Of a stretch of DNA of 28,755 nt, positions 14,851 through 22,962 are shown in pieces. The notes beneath the pieces are model-generated. The model made no database searches, was not told the DNA's origin, and was given only the letters and a program-made list of their open reading frames with translations. The stretch covers positions 1 to 28,755 of the forward strand of contig JAUJNC010000043.1 of the NCBI GenBank assembly GCA_030446525.1, read 5' to 3'. How positions within the stretch are numbered: position 1 is the first letter of the stretch; each line of letters opens with the position of its first letter. The position numbers and the translations under genes were made by a program. This DNA is from Armatimonadaceae bacterium (GTDB lineage: Bacteria > Armatimonadota > Armatimonadia > Armatimonadales > Armatimonadaceae).

Positions 14851-15374
14851 GGTTCGCGGAAAAAGAGAGGGCGCTGCCGTGCTCGTCGGCCGGTTCTTCG
14901 AACAGCGACGCGCCGGCAACCGCCACCCGGCCAAGCGGCAGTTTCACATCGCCGGCCGGCTCGGTTGCAGCCTGCAACCGAGCCCGATCCGCTGGCGCAG
15001 GTACGCCGTCCCACCACCCCGACAGCCCCGATAGCGCCCGCAGGCAGTTCGCCGCCGCGTCCGTGTTGGCTTGCCCGGCCCGCACCAGGCGCAGCAGCTC
15101 CCTGCCCGCCGCCAGCGTCGCCGCCGCCGGGTCCGCGACGACACCGACGCCTGCGACCGAGACCGCCCGGCAGGCGCCTCGCCGTCGAGAGCGGCGCAGA
15201 GCAGGTCCTGGAACGGCTCCATCGTACCGGCCAGATCCGCGCGCGACGTGCCCGCGAACGGGTCAGTAATCGCGTCAGGATGCCCGGAGACGGGCGCGGC
15301 CAGCTCGGGTAGGTCGCCGTCTCGGCGCGCAGCAGGTCCACCAGCGCACCGTCGCCGCCGACGCAGGTATTCAT
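14831..15374 (-). pseudogene. Frameshifted gene of unknown function
   Basis: The ATG at 15374, with GGAGG nine bases upstream, opens a sensible frame (MNTCVGGDGALVDLLRAETA). It continues only if the frame changes near 15320 (PELAAPVSGHPDAITDPFAG, then AGTMEPFQDLLCAALDG) and again near 15185 (LAAGRELLRLVRAGQANTD, then SGWWDGVPAPADRARLQAA). The last frame ends at 14831, inside the higBA operator. About 180 residues altogether, mostly helical. I do not recognise the family. Alternatively three unrelated short frames, but the joins make one smooth protein. Confidence 0.5.
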
Positions 15375-15507
15375 GCACCTTGCCCTCCAGCCCTGCCTGT
15401 TGCAGTGGCTCTGTTTCAAGGCCAGCACAGATGCCGCTTTTCGTGGGTTTGTGTGATAGAATGCCAGCAATCGCTCGTTTCTCAGGACCGACCTTATCCA
15501 CAGAGGT

Positions 15508-16264
15508 ATGGGGATGTTCCGTAACTCAAGAAGCCGCGGCGGCTTCACGCTCATCGAGCTGCTCGTCGTCATCGCCATCATAGCGATCCGGGCCACCATC
15601 CTCTTCCCGTCTTCGCTCAGGCGCGGGACAAAGCGCGCCAGACCGCCTGCCTGTCCAACCAGAAGCAGCTCGGCACCGCCATCATGATGTACACCCAGGA
15701 CTACGACGAGACGCTGCCGATGGGCTATAACCGCAGCCGGACCCTGGGGCAAGGTGACGGTGCCCTATGCCAAAAACATGCAGATCTACACCTGTCCCAG
15801 CGCGCCCAGCATCATGGCAAGAACACCGAGCGCCGATCACCTCTTCACGGGAGGCTACGGCTGCAATCGGAACGTGATGGGGCCCAACCTGGGGCGCGCG
15901 CTGGCGGAGATGGCCGACGCGGCGGGCACCTTTATCGCCTGCGACACCGCTTACGCTGCCTACCGGCGGTGGTCAACAACCAGCAGCCGGAGACGTGGCT
16001 CAAGCTGGTAGATCCGGCCCGCCCCTACACGGACTGGGGGGTTCAGCCCCCCGGCGAATGGGGCAGGGACGGCACGAGGTACTACACCGTGGTTGGCACC
16101 GGCTACGACGAGCGTTGGCGGCCGATCCCCAACCATGCCGGCGGTCGAATGTCATCTACGCCTACGGGCACGCCAAGGAGCAAGATCGACAGGTTCATCG
16201 GGCCGCCGGACAATATGGTGGCTGGCCCCACGGCCACCCGAATAACAGTTGGGACAACCAGTAA
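15508..16264 (+). pseudogene. Type IV prepilin-like (N-methylation, H-x9-DG type) gene, frameshifted
   Basis: The ATG at 15508 opens the prepilin signal GGFTLIELLVVIAIIAI. One base is missing near 15608, after which another frame reads AQARDKARQTACLSNQKQLG and MMYTQDYDETLPMGY. Further shifts follow near 15750 (VTVPYAKNMQIYTCPSAPS), about 15965 (QPETWLKLVDPARPYTDWG) and 16145 (NVIYAYGHAKEQ). The histidine of PNHAGGR and this last segment form a variant of the H-x9-DG motif, with YGH in place of ADGH. Such multi-copy prepilins with DYDETLP are typical of Armatimonadota and Planctomycetota. Four or more indels make it a clear pseudogene unless the sequence is poor. Confidence 0.8.
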
Positions 16265-16273
16265 CAGGCGATC

Positions 16274-16321
16274 GCCGCCCTCACCCCAGCCCTCTCTCAG
16301 GATGCGAGGGGTGAGGGCGGC
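16274..16321. terminator. Large GC-rich hairpin between converging genes
   Basis: GCCGCCCTCACCCC pairs perfectly with GGGGTGAGGGCGGC around a 20-base loop. It sits ten bases after the prepilin stop and 33 before the end of the minus-strand gene, so it probably serves both. Confidence 0.6.
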
Positions 16322-16354
16322 GGGGGCAGACGTGTATGGGCAGCCTTTCGGGCA

Positions 16355-17215
16355 TCAGGTGGTCCCCTCGTCCAGCAGAGCCAGCATCCGGCCCCGGAGC
16401 CAGTGTTCCCCGGCGCGCGTGCCCAATATCAGGCGGGCCGCCGCCGGCTTTTCCCGCAGGAGCATCTCCCGCGCGCGGCTTTCCAATGCCTTTTTTTGGC
16501 CCTCAGGAAGCCTGGAGAGTCGTTGCAGGGCGTCTTCCCGGCGCCGGCTTTCCTCCCGCGCCAATACGGCCTGTGCGGCGCGTTTGGCGGCGCGCTCCTG
16601 CTCCTGCCGCAGGCGATCGCGTTCCTGTCGCAGACCGGCGGGTATGGCCCATCCCTCGCGCAGGGCTTGGACGAGCACGGCGGCCCGGTCGCGTGCTTTG
16701 CGGTGGGGGAGTGCGGCAAGTTGCTCGCGGGCCGCTTCTTCCCCGTGCTGCCGGACGAGCCGGGCGGCGACACGGGCGGAAACTCCTTCCTGGACCAGAT
16801 CAGCAACAACACCGCCGGGGGCGGGAGGTACCGCATCCGTCGTAGCTTGTGTTTGTTGTTGCTTCCCTGTGTATGTGCGTAAAGAGGAAAGACCCTCCGC
16901 AGGGGTATCCGCGATGGCGGCGGGTTCGGAGTGGGGAGGAGAATAGGCTCGGGGGGCGGCTACGATCGGAGTGATGCGCCGCTCAACGCCGGGGATCTGC
17001 TCGACGGTCACGAGGCCGGCGGCTTCCAGCCGCTGGACACGGCGGGTAATGGTGTCTACCGAGCAACCCTGCTTCGCGGCGAGGTAGCGGTTGCTGGCCC
17101 AGCAGAAGCCGGTCTCGCGGGAGAGTTTGACGATCCAGCGCAGGAACGAGCGCAGGTCGGAAGAAAGCCGGACGGGGTTGACGGCAACCGCCGTTGTAGG
17201 ATATGATGTAATCAC
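16355..17215 (-). CDS. Rep-like winged-helix protein, copy 1
   Basis: 286 residues. Residues about 15-85 hold a winged helix (RSFLRWIVKLSRETGFCWAS, then VDTITRRVQRLEAAGLV, then ERRITPIV). From about 130 comes a helical domain with EGVSARVAARLVRQHGEEAA and LPHRKARDRAAVLVQALREG, then a charged coiled coil. Copy 2 at 21958-22962 has the same domains, and the rep gene at 2827 has the same order with weaker similarity. The start is GTG with GGAGGCGG upstream, inside a leader with two hairpins. Probably a replication initiator of a related replicon, or a regulator derived from one; function inferred. Confidence 0.65.
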   Translation of the reverse strand: MITSYPTTAVAVNPVRLSSDLRSFLRWIVKLSRETGFCWASNRYLAAKQGCSVDTITRRVQRLEAAGLVTVEQIPGVERRITPIVAAPRAYSPPHSEPAAIADTPAEGLSSLRTYTGKQQQTQATTDAVPPAPGGVVADLVQEGVSARVAARLVRQHGEEAAREQLAALPHRKARDRAAVLVQALREGWAIPAGLRQERDRLRQEQERAAKRAAQAVLAREESRRREDALQRLSRLPEGQKKALESRAREMLLREKPAAARLILGTRAGEHWLRGRMLALLDEGTT

Positions 17216-17297
17216 GATTAGCCGCCTCCGTATCGGCTGAAATCGCAGAAGACCGTGGGAGCTCCTAACTCTTGCGGTCTTCGCTATTTATGGGGTT
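17216..17297 (-). promoter_or_regulatory. Structured leader of Rep-like copy 1
   Basis: GAAGACCG (17248-17255) pairs with CGGTCTTC (17275-17282). Closer to the start, AGCCG (17220-17224) pairs with CGGCT (17234-17238), with the ribosome-binding GGAGG in the loop. Copy 2 has the same layout. Confidence 0.5.
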
Positions 17298-17302
17298 GCC
17301 CT

Positions 17303-17331
17303 ATTCTAAGCATTCGCCCCCTATCTGTCAA
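17303..17331 (-). promoter_or_regulatory. Promoter of Rep-like copy 1
   Basis: Perfect TTGACA -35 (17331-17326), 17-bp spacer, TAGAAT -10 (17308-17303). Predicted leader about 80 nt. Confidence 0.7.
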
Positions 17332-17363
17332 GCGCCGGTAGATTTCCCTTGTCATTGCTCCTG

Positions 17364-17981
17364 TTACTCTCCCCGGCCTCGCCACATCCGCTGCCACCAA
17401 TGCCGCGGCTTCTCCTCCGGCGCATCGCTCTCCGCTGGCTCAGCAGATTTCCGGTTCTCGCCTGCCAAGATGCTCTCCGGGGCATCCGAGGGCCTTTCTA
17501 TCGATGTCTGCGGGGTGGCCAGCGCCCGCAAAGCCTGCTCCCGCGCTAGATTCTCCTGCGCCAGCTGCAACTGCGTACGGAGGAAGGCGATTTCCGCATC
17601 CTTGTCCGCCAACTGGCGCTCGTAGAGAATGACAAGGCGCGGATCGGCCACGGACAGAACGCTGCCACTGTCACCGTTTGCCGGCGTTCTGCCGTCATTG
17701 TTGTCATCATCGTTGTCGACGTTTGTCACCGTCGCGCCGTCATTGTTTGTCGCCGTTCCGTAAACCGAGAAGTGCTCCTCTAGCTCGGCCAGAATGTCGA
17801 CAGGCAGCACCGTTGTCAGTCTTCGTCCTGTCACCGTTTGTCGGTGTTCTGTCAATGTTCTACCGGCGAAGTTAGGCTCTTTGAGCAGGCGGTAGATGCT
17901 GCGTTCCGACACGTCCAAGCGGCGCGCGGCTTCCGCGACGGTCAGTCGTTCCTGCGACGTGTTACTGTTCGCGGTCTCCAC
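17364..17981 (-). CDS. Helix-turn-helix protein with coiled coil
   Basis: 205 residues. Residues about 10-35 (RLTVAEAARRLDVSERSIYRLL) are a helix-turn-helix of the MerR/excisionase kind, followed by a possible wing, an Asn/Asp-rich linker, a coiled coil at about 125-160 (DKDAEIAFLRTQLQLAQENL) and a basic aromatic tail (RHWWQRMWRGR). The GTG at 17981 is chosen because AAGGAG precedes it by four bases; it overlaps the upstream small gene by 20 bases. Plasmid proteins of this build bind repeats in the maintenance region; the role here is unknown. It lies upstream of Rep-like copy 1 in the same direction. Confidence 0.6.
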   Translation of the reverse strand: METANSNTSQERLTVAEAARRLDVSERSIYRLLKEPNFAGRTLTEHRQTVTGRRLTTVLPVDILAELEEHFSVYGTATNNDGATVTNVDNDDDNNDGRTPANGDSGSVLSVADPRLVILYERQLADKDAEIAFLRTQLQLAQENLAREQALRALATPQTSIERPSDAPESILAGENRKSAEPAESDAPEEKPRHWWQRMWRGRGE

Positions 17982-18102
17982 GCTGCTCCTTCTCGTGCTC
18001 CCGCAGACTTTGGCGGATCTGGACGTAAAGGCCAATGGCCATGATGGCCAGCAGGACAATAAGCGGAAGATTGATGGTCATTCTTCGGATTCTATTTCTC
18101 AT
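17962..18102 (-). CDS. Small single-pass membrane protein (46 residues)
   Basis: MRNRIRRMTINLPLIVLLAI opens the frame: a basic start, one transmembrane segment (about residues 10-27), then a charged tail (REHEKEQRGDREQ). An internal ATG at 18081 would give 39 residues. The stop lies inside the next gene, 20 bases after its GTG, so translation is coupled. Function unknown. Confidence 0.5.
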   Translation of the reverse strand: MRNRIRRMTINLPLIVLLAIMAIGLYVQIRQSLREHEKEQRGDREQ

Positions 18103-18198
18103 GCCTGCGTGTGATGGGCCGTTGCGCCCATGCCGGACGTGGAGCAGTATCAGCGCCGGTGCGTCCTCGTCGCTTTCGCGCAGGGTGAACAGTACACG
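18103..18198 (-). pseudogene. Possible C-terminal remnant of a ParE/RelE-like toxin
   Basis: The frame of the small membrane protein continues upstream as RVLFTLRES, then ILLHVRHGRN, to a TGA at 18199-18201. VLF...LHVRHGR resembles the C-terminal strand and tail of ParE/RelE toxins. No upstream part is found. It may be non-coding. Confidence 0.25.
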
Positions 18199-18299
18199 TC
18201 AGACGGGGCCGCCTCACGGCGTGGGCAGGCCGTGCCGGGCCGCAAAGCGGGCGGAGAACTCCTCTCTACTGCCGCCGTCGGTAGCAGAGCCGGCTTGGC

Positions 18300-18530
18300 T
18301 CACGGCTCGTCCTCCTCCTGCTGAGAAATCTGCCGCCTGGATCGCATGCGGCGCCGCATGCGGCGTACCTGCCCCCAGAATTCCCACGAGCCCATCGAAG
18401 CCAGGGCGATGACCACGCCTTGCAGACCCGAACCGGAGGTAAGGGCGCTCCATGTGGCGAGCACAGCCGCCAGCGTGAAAAGAACGGCAACGCAAGTCGC
18501 CAGCGATAGGAGGATTTTGTGAGATTTCAT
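18300..18530 (-). CDS. Small membrane protein, two hydrophobic segments
   Basis: 76 residues from ATG 18530: hydrophobic ILLSLATCVAVLFTLAAVLA (about 6-30) and GLQGVVIALASMGSWEFWG (about 36-55), then an Arg-rich and an acidic tail. A GTG three codons upstream is possible. The ribosome-binding site is weak. Unknown family; holin-like layout but no other lysis genes nearby. Confidence 0.4.
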   Translation of the reverse strand: MKSHKILLSLATCVAVLFTLAAVLATWSALTSGSGLQGVVIALASMGSWEFWGQVRRMRRRMRSRRQISQQEEDEP

Positions 18531-18640
18531 CCGGCGCACCGTGATTTTGGGGCCCTTCCTTCTGCGTCTTGTTCGCAGCCGCCCGTGTTCGCGCCCCTGC
18601 CAGCATCAGCCGGTGATCCTCGCCGTGCTATCATTAGCGC

Positions 18641-18979
18641 CTAGCCGGCGTCGCGCTCCTGACGATAAAGAGTCAGCAGTTCCTCTTCTTTGCGCTTCTT
18701 AAACTGGGGCCACCCATCCGACTCGACGCAACTTGAGCAAACACGTACGTCGCCGAAGGCATTCTGCCCCTCGTGACCCCTGCCAGGATCATTAATGCCT
18801 TCCGGAACTCGAACCCTGATGCGCCTACTTTGGGTGTTCTCAGGCGGAACCGAGCGCCCGCACATACTACAAGTGACCAGTCCCGTATCTTGGTTCATGT
18901 CGTCAAGCTCCCTTGCGTATTGAGTATCCAGGCGCCAGTCGTCGGCCTCGATTAGCTCGATGACTTCCTTGACTTTCAC
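18641..18979 (-). CDS. Small zinc-binding protein with HicA-like N-terminus
   Basis: 112 residues from GTG 18979. The first 16 residues, MKVKEVIELIEADDWR, closely resemble the start of HicA toxins, but the HicA His and the rest are absent. Instead two Cys pairs follow (CSMCG and CSSC), 40 residues apart, suggesting a zinc site. It may be a chimera or a distinct family. Part of the minus-strand row of small genes; the ribosome-binding site is weak. Confidence 0.45.
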   Translation of the reverse strand: MKVKEVIELIEADDWRLDTQYARELDDMNQDTGLVTCSMCGRSVPPENTQSRRIRVRVPEGINDPGRGHEGQNAFGDVRVCSSCVESDGWPQFKKRKEEELLTLYRQERDAG

Positions 18980-19015
18980 GCGCTCGTTCTCGCGCAGCCT
19001 GCTCCCGGCGCCCTG

Positions 19016-19186
19016 TCAGGGTAACGAATTGCCGTCCCAGAGGTGATCGGGGTCCGGGTAGAACGTCACGCCGGCGCCGTAGGTCAGGCTGATCGCAACC
19101 AGCCAGCCTCCGGGCACCTTGGCGCGTTGTGCCGCCACCACGCCGGTGACGGACTCGACGGTAAGTGACTCCCAAACCAGTGCCAT
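19016..19186 (-). CDS. Small hypothetical protein (56 residues)
   Basis: MALVWESLTVESVTGVVAAQ opens a frame with alternating hydrophobic strands (WLVAISLTYGAGVTFYPDPD). It begins after a good ribosome-binding stretch (AAGGAGAAGAGG), which decides the ATG at 19186. The stop is 37 bases before the next gene. I do not recognise it. Confidence 0.5.
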   Translation of the reverse strand: MALVWESLTVESVTGVVAAQRAKVPGGWLVAISLTYGAGVTFYPDPDHLWDGNSLP

Positions 19187-19203
19187 GTCCCTCTTCTCCT
19201 TGT

Positions 19204-19344
19204 TCACCAGGCCGGCGCGGCGATCTTCACTCGCCGCGGCCCCTCGACCTCGATGCACAGCCTGAGTACCAGCTCGGAAAGCGTCTCTGCCTAACCCGTG
19301 CCCCGGCTCTCGCCTGGCTGTAGCGGGATGAAATCAGGCAGCAT
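19204..19344 (-). pseudogene. Small frame interrupted by an in-frame TAG
   Basis: The ATG at 19344 reads MLPDFIPLQPGESRGTG, then TAG (19293-19291), then AETLSELVLRLCIEVEGPRR and VKIAAPAW to a TGA just before the next gene's ribosome-binding site. The second half has no start codon of its own. It overlaps the 3' part of the gene at 19227-19496. Probably a small gene with a nonsense mutation, or the continuation of that gene after a frameshift. Confidence 0.3.
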
Positions 19345-19496
19345 GTTGCCGCGTTCCTTATAAGGTTCTGCGCCCGCTCCGTGGCTTGCGCCTCTGCCAG
19401 ATGCGATACCACGGCCAGGATCGTGTCAATGGCCTGGTATGCGGCGCGTGTGGCGCGATTCAGTATTGCCTGGTCCATCGGCGTCGCGTCCATCAT
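19227..19496 (-). CDS. Small hypothetical protein (89 residues)
   Basis: ATG 19496 overlaps the upstream stop by four bases (ATGA), which decides the start. The first 55 residues are a helical segment (AILNRATRAAYQAIDTILAV and ATERAQNLIRNAA); the last 35 are Arg/Ser-rich and less protein-like. The alternative frame at 19204-19291 reads better there, so a frameshift near 19300 is possible. No known family. Confidence 0.45.
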   Translation of the reverse strand: MMDATPMDQAILNRATRAAYQAIDTILAVVSHLAEAQATERAQNLIRNAATCCLISSRYSQARAGARVRQRRFPSWYSGCASRSRGRGE

Positions 19497-19774
19497 GTGA
19501 GCGGCTGTCCCTTCTTCCGCCTTCGCTTGATCGCTTGGCCTCGCGGGCAGTTCCATCGGTGCCCCTCCAGCGCGTTCCCCGCATCGCAGCGACATTCAAT
19601 CTCCGACAGCGGGCGCGGCGGTCGGCCGCCCTTCTCCCCGCCGAGCAAGGCATTCCTGCGTGCCGCCTCGATCTTGGCCGGCGTCCGGGCTGATCCCATA
19701 AGCCGGGCCCCTTCCCGGCGCTCCTCTGGCGTGGCCCCCCTGTCTGCGGGGCTTGTTGTTCGATTTGGCGTCAT
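19493..19774 (-). CDS. Small basic protein with a Cys-x-Cys...Cys motif
   Basis: 93 residues from ATG 19774, which overlaps the upstream stop by four bases. RTPAKIEAARRNALLGG is a pattern common in small plasmid proteins, followed by LSEIECRCDAGNALEGHRWN and CPRGQAIKRRR, with three Cys and one His that could bind zinc. Function unknown. GGAAG stands nine bases before the start. Confidence 0.55.
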   Translation of the reverse strand: MTPNRTTSPADRGATPEERREGARLMGSARTPAKIEAARRNALLGGEKGGRPPRPLSEIECRCDAGNALEGHRWNCPRGQAIKRRRKKGQPLT

Positions 19775-20016
19775 CCCGTCAACTTCCGTACTATTGTAAC
19801 CCGAACGCTTGGGATGTGGCAAAAAATATCTTCCGACACGAGCCGTATGGTGGGGTTGGTGTCCATCAGGGTCACGGTGCCGCCCACGGCCCGCTCATCG
19901 GAGCCATCGTTTGCCGACGCTGCGCCCGCGCCGCCCAAGCCGAGGAGCAGAGCGGTGGCTGCTAGGACGACCGACCACCTTCCCGCGCTCCGGGGCAGCC
20001 GAGTCCGTGTTTTCAT
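19771..20016 (-). CDS. Small secreted protein (81 residues)
   Basis: Signal peptide at residues 1-34 (RWSVVLAATALLLGLGGAGA, cleavage after AASA likely), then a short mature part (TVTLMDTNPTIRLVSEDIFC). AAAGGAG is well placed before the ATG. Its TGA overlaps the next gene's ATG (ATGA). Unknown function. Confidence 0.55.
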   Translation of the reverse strand: MKTRTRLPRSAGRWSVVLAATALLLGLGGAGAASANDGSDERAVGGTVTLMDTNPTIRLVSEDIFCHIPSVRVTIVRKLTG

Positions 20017-20091
20017 TTGGATACTCCTTTGGCTTTGTGCTTCGGCCGTGCTCGGATCGGCGTTCGTTTGTTACTCGCGGGTCAGATCGAA

Positions 20092-20646
20092 TCAGATCGT
20101 TGTCGTGACCGGGGACTCAAGGGGAGCCGCACCGATCTCCGTCAGATACAGGCTGCCGGTGAGATGGCCGTTCGGTTCCAGGGTGAAGTTGAGCGTCGCG
20201 TTGTAGCGCGGCGCCGCGAAGGTGAGCGTCGCGCCTTCGGAAAGTCCCTGCGGGTTGGTGGTGTCGACGTAGAAACCCTTGTCCGTGTAGTTCTTGAGGG
20301 TGCCGGCGAGCGCGCCCTCCTCGCCAGTTGCCCCGTCGCGGATCATGCCGGTGAACTTCCCGTCGCGGCCGATGGTCAGGCGCATTGGCCCGACCGGTCC
20401 GGCGGGCGTGCCCGCGCTGGGCTGGCCCGGCGGCGGGGTCAGCGCATTCGTGGCGCCCTGCCAGACGCCCACGACTCGATGCACGATGGGCGGGGGCGGC
20501 GGCGTATCCGCAATGACGCCTCCGCCGAGAACCAATGGTCTTTCCTTGCACCCACGGCCCCCGCCGCCGCAACCGGGCGCGATGACGAGGGCGACGAAGG
20601 CCAGCGCCAGCGCTGTCCCGATGCGGACGCGAACTCTCCGTGTCAT
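20092..20646 (-). CDS. Putative lipoprotein of unknown function
   Basis: 184 residues. The N-terminus RIGTALALAFVALVIAPGCG is a signal peptide with a lipobox-like APGC, so lipidation at the Cys near residue 26 is likely. A Pro-rich linker is followed by a beta-rich domain (MRLTIGRDGKFTGMIRDGAT, then NATLNFTLEPNGHLTGSLYL) that could be a calycin or barrel-like fold. AGGAGGAG precedes the ATG. First gene of the row of small minus-strand genes, 76 bases before the next. Confidence 0.6.
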   Translation of the reverse strand: MTRRVRVRIGTALALAFVALVIAPGCGGGGRGCKERPLVLGGGVIADTPPPPPIVHRVVGVWQGATNALTPPPGQPSAGTPAGPVGPMRLTIGRDGKFTGMIRDGATGEEGALAGTLKNYTDKGFYVDTTNPQGLSEGATLTFAAPRYNATLNFTLEPNGHLTGSLYLTEIGAAPLESPVTTTI

Positions 20647-20713
20647 GACGTAGTCTCCTCCTCGTTGTAGTTGTCGCAGTGGCGGCGTCTTTGAGCCGTG
20701 CGAGAGACGTGGC

Positions 20714-20866
20714 TCAAACCGCTTCGCAGTAAAGGCGGCACAGGTACACCTCGCCGTTGAGATGACTGGCGGTGATACCGGCCAGGAAGATCTGCCACGC
20801 GCGAAAGGTCGGCTCGCCTGTGTGCCGGATCATGGCCTCCTTGTGGGCCATCATGCGCTCGTACCA
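20714..20866 (-). pseudogene. C-terminal remnant of a CFA-synthase-like methyltransferase
   Basis: WYERMMAHKEAMIRHTGEPT followed by FRAWQIFLAGITA and VYLCRLYCEAV resembles the last 50 residues of cyclopropane-fatty-acyl-phospholipid-synthase-type methyltransferases, which end in a similar FxAWxxFLAG helix and strand. The upstream methyltransferase domain is absent; the frame upstream to 20944 reads unrelated polar sequence. A small intact gene from 20944 is the alternative. Confidence 0.45.
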
Positions 20867-21002
20867 GGCTCCTCGGCCCGATTGACCATTTTGCGGATCA
20901 TGAAGTCGTTTCGCTCCATCTTGTTCGTTTTTGTCGTCCCGCATCTGCCGCGTTCGGCGGGAACGGGGCTAACTTACCGGCGGGGCCGTCCGGGCGACTT
21001 TC

Positions 21003-21873
21003 TTAGCTCTTGCCGAGGGCCTTCAGGTCCTCCTCGGCTTCCTCAAGACGCTGCTGAATCTCGGCCACCTTGGCTTCGGCCGGCGCGATCACCTTCTGTC
21101 CGAGAAACGCGATCAGGTGTTCCTGGCTCTCATAGGGAAAGATTCTCAGGAACCAGGAATACGGCGCGAAGTCGGTCAGGGACAGGGTGGGGGCGGAGCC
21201 TTTGAGCAACAGTGGCTGCACGGGAACGGACGGGAGGTGGGGCACGATGCGCCCCAGCTCTTCTAGCACGACCTTGGCATCCGTCACGTCGGCGATAACA
21301 AACTTGGCCAGGTGTGCCAGGGGGGAGACCGTTTCGAGGAGGGTATCGCTGGTGGGTTTCTCGAAGTCGAAGAGGATGGGCAGGTAGTCACGCCGGCGCA
21401 ATTCCTCGCGCAGGGCGTCCAGGACCGGTTTACGTTCGTCGGTGAAGCGCCCCAGGATCAGCACGGCCTTCTTGCCGATGGTGTCGATTACCTTGCGAAT
21501 CTTAGGGTTCGTGAGCAGCAGGTAGATGAACTGGGCGACTTCCAGATCATCCACTGTGATATCAGGTTGATTCGGCGTGATAATGAGGCCCCGTCTGCTC
21601 GGCGGGAGCTCCCTGGATATCCCAGGCGGAGATGCCATAGATGCGGCAGCCGTTCAGTTTTGCCCCCTTGACGTTCGTATTAATCAACCGAGCTTGGCTC
21701 AAGCTGGCCTCGCTGAGGTCAGCCTCGCGGAGGTCGGCCCCGCCGAGGTGGGCGTTGTAGAGGTAGGCCCCGCCGAGGTCAACCTTTATTCCAGGGGAAC
21801 TCTTTCGCCACTGGTTCCACTGCTCTACAGAAGATCTGAGAAGTCTAACCTGTTCCTCCTCTGCTACCGGCCC
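21003..21873 (-). pseudogene. Pentapeptide-repeat protein with TIR-like C-terminal domain, frameshifted
   Basis: The frame from 21873 reads EQVRLLRSSVEQWNQWRKSS, then pentapeptide repeats (GADLREADLSEASLSQARL) and GCRIYGISAWDIQ. An extra G near 21588 shifts it to a frame continuing LIITPNQPDITVDDLEVAQF, VLILGRFTDERKPVLDALRE and YLPILFDFEKPTSD. Whole proteins of this order occur in many bacteria; the C-terminal part looks TIR-like by pattern and may act in signalling or defence (inference). No in-frame start codon is found before EEQ although AGAGGAGG is present, so the 5' end may be damaged as well. Faces the Rep-like copy 2 in the same direction. Confidence 0.65.
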
Positions 21874-21957
21874 TCACCTCCTCTCAAAACTCCGCAGCCT
21901 TGCTCCCTGTGTTCGCTTCTCCTTGGGCCAATTGGGTATCAGCCGCAGGAGAAGTCG

Positions 21958-22962
21958 TTACCCAGAGTTGACAGCCAGCAGGAACAGCATTTTACACTGC
22001 AACATCCCTCGCCATATCGGGCCGTTACGCTGCTCTGCATCGCGTGCAATCTTGCCCTTCTCTCTCAGAATCTCTTCCCGCGCCCGTTGCTCTAGTGCCG
22101 CTCTTTCACCGTCAGAAAGTTCGGAGAGGCGCTTTTCTCTCTTCTGCCGCTCTTCTGCCTGCTTCCTTGCCAGAATCACCTCAGCAGCCTGTTTCGCGGC
22201 CTTCTGTGCCTCCTGCTGCTCCTTCTCCCGTTGCCTTCGTAAGGCCGCCGGTATCGACCACGTCTCCCGGATGGATTTCACCAGCATCGCAGCCCGGTCC
22301 CTGGCGCTCCGATGAGGCAGAGCCTCGACCTGCTCGATCACGGCCTCTTCTCCGTACTCGACCAGCAGCTGCGCGGCGACGGGTGGGAATACCCCTTCTT
22401 GGATTAGGGCAACAACACTCGCGGAGGGCTCTGATTCCTGGGTCGTGCATGTTGTTGCGTCCTGTGTATGCTGCGTCTTAGAGGTAAGACCCCTGAAAAC
22501 CACCCCTGAAATCGCCCCTGAAACGGCGTGGGTGAGAGCAGGCGTGGGAGCTACTGTAGGCACGGTGGGAGCGCCGGGGATAGCGGCCTGCTCCGGCACT
22601 TCCACGGGTGGCGCGGGCGAGATGCGGCGGGGGCGCTTGGAGGTTCCCCGGGGCTTGGAGGCGCTGGGGGTCGGGGGCGGAGGCACGACGGGGATGATGC
22701 GCCGCTCGATGCCTTCCTCCACCTCAGTCTGGATGCGCCCCGCCTGCTTGAGCGCCCGGAGCCAGTTGTAGACGGTGCGCTCGGTGACGCGCTGTTTGCG
22801 GGCAAAGTAGCCGGTGGAAGGATGAACGTCGCCGGTCTGCTCATGCCAGCGCCAGATCCAGCGGTAGAAGGACTCAGCACCTGAAGAAAGGCGAAATGAA
22901 ACAGGGGTTATCTGCGCAGATGGGTTGACGGGCTGGCCGGTTAGGGTGTAAGATGAAATCAC
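21958..22962 (-). CDS. Rep-like winged-helix protein, copy 2
   Basis: 334 residues. Winged helix at about 25-90 (FYRWIWRWHEQTGDVHPSTG, TERTVYNWLRALKQAGRI, ERRIIPVV), a long Pro/Thr/Ala linker, then EGVFPPVAAQLLVEYGEEAV and LPHRSARDRAAMLVKSIRET, and a coiled coil (KEQQEAQKAAKQAAEVILAR). It is clearly paralogous to the gene at 16355-17215, down to the start sequence (GTG ATT) and leader. Uninterrupted although its neighbour is frameshifted. Replication initiation is inferred from the fold and the plasmid setting. Confidence 0.65.
   Translation of the reverse strand: MISSYTLTGQPVNPSAQITPVSFRLSSGAESFYRWIWRWHEQTGDVHPSTGYFARKQRVTERTVYNWLRALKQAGRIQTEVEEGIERRIIPVVPPPPTPSASKPRGTSKRPRRISPAPPVEVPEQAAIPGAPTVPTVAPTPALTHAVSGAISGVVFRGLTSKTQHTQDATTCTTQESEPSASVVALIQEGVFPPVAAQLLVEYGEEAVIEQVEALPHRSARDRAAMLVKSIRETWSIPAALRRQREKEQQEAQKAAKQAAEVILARKQAEERQKREKRLSELSDGERAALEQRAREEILREKGKIARDAEQRNGPIWRGMLQCKMLFLLAVNSG

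Noticed and set aside
18199..18201. TGA before the RVLFTLRES segment as a third selenocysteine codon
   Set aside because: No Cys-type motif around it, no readable protein upstream in the same frame and no suitable hairpin.
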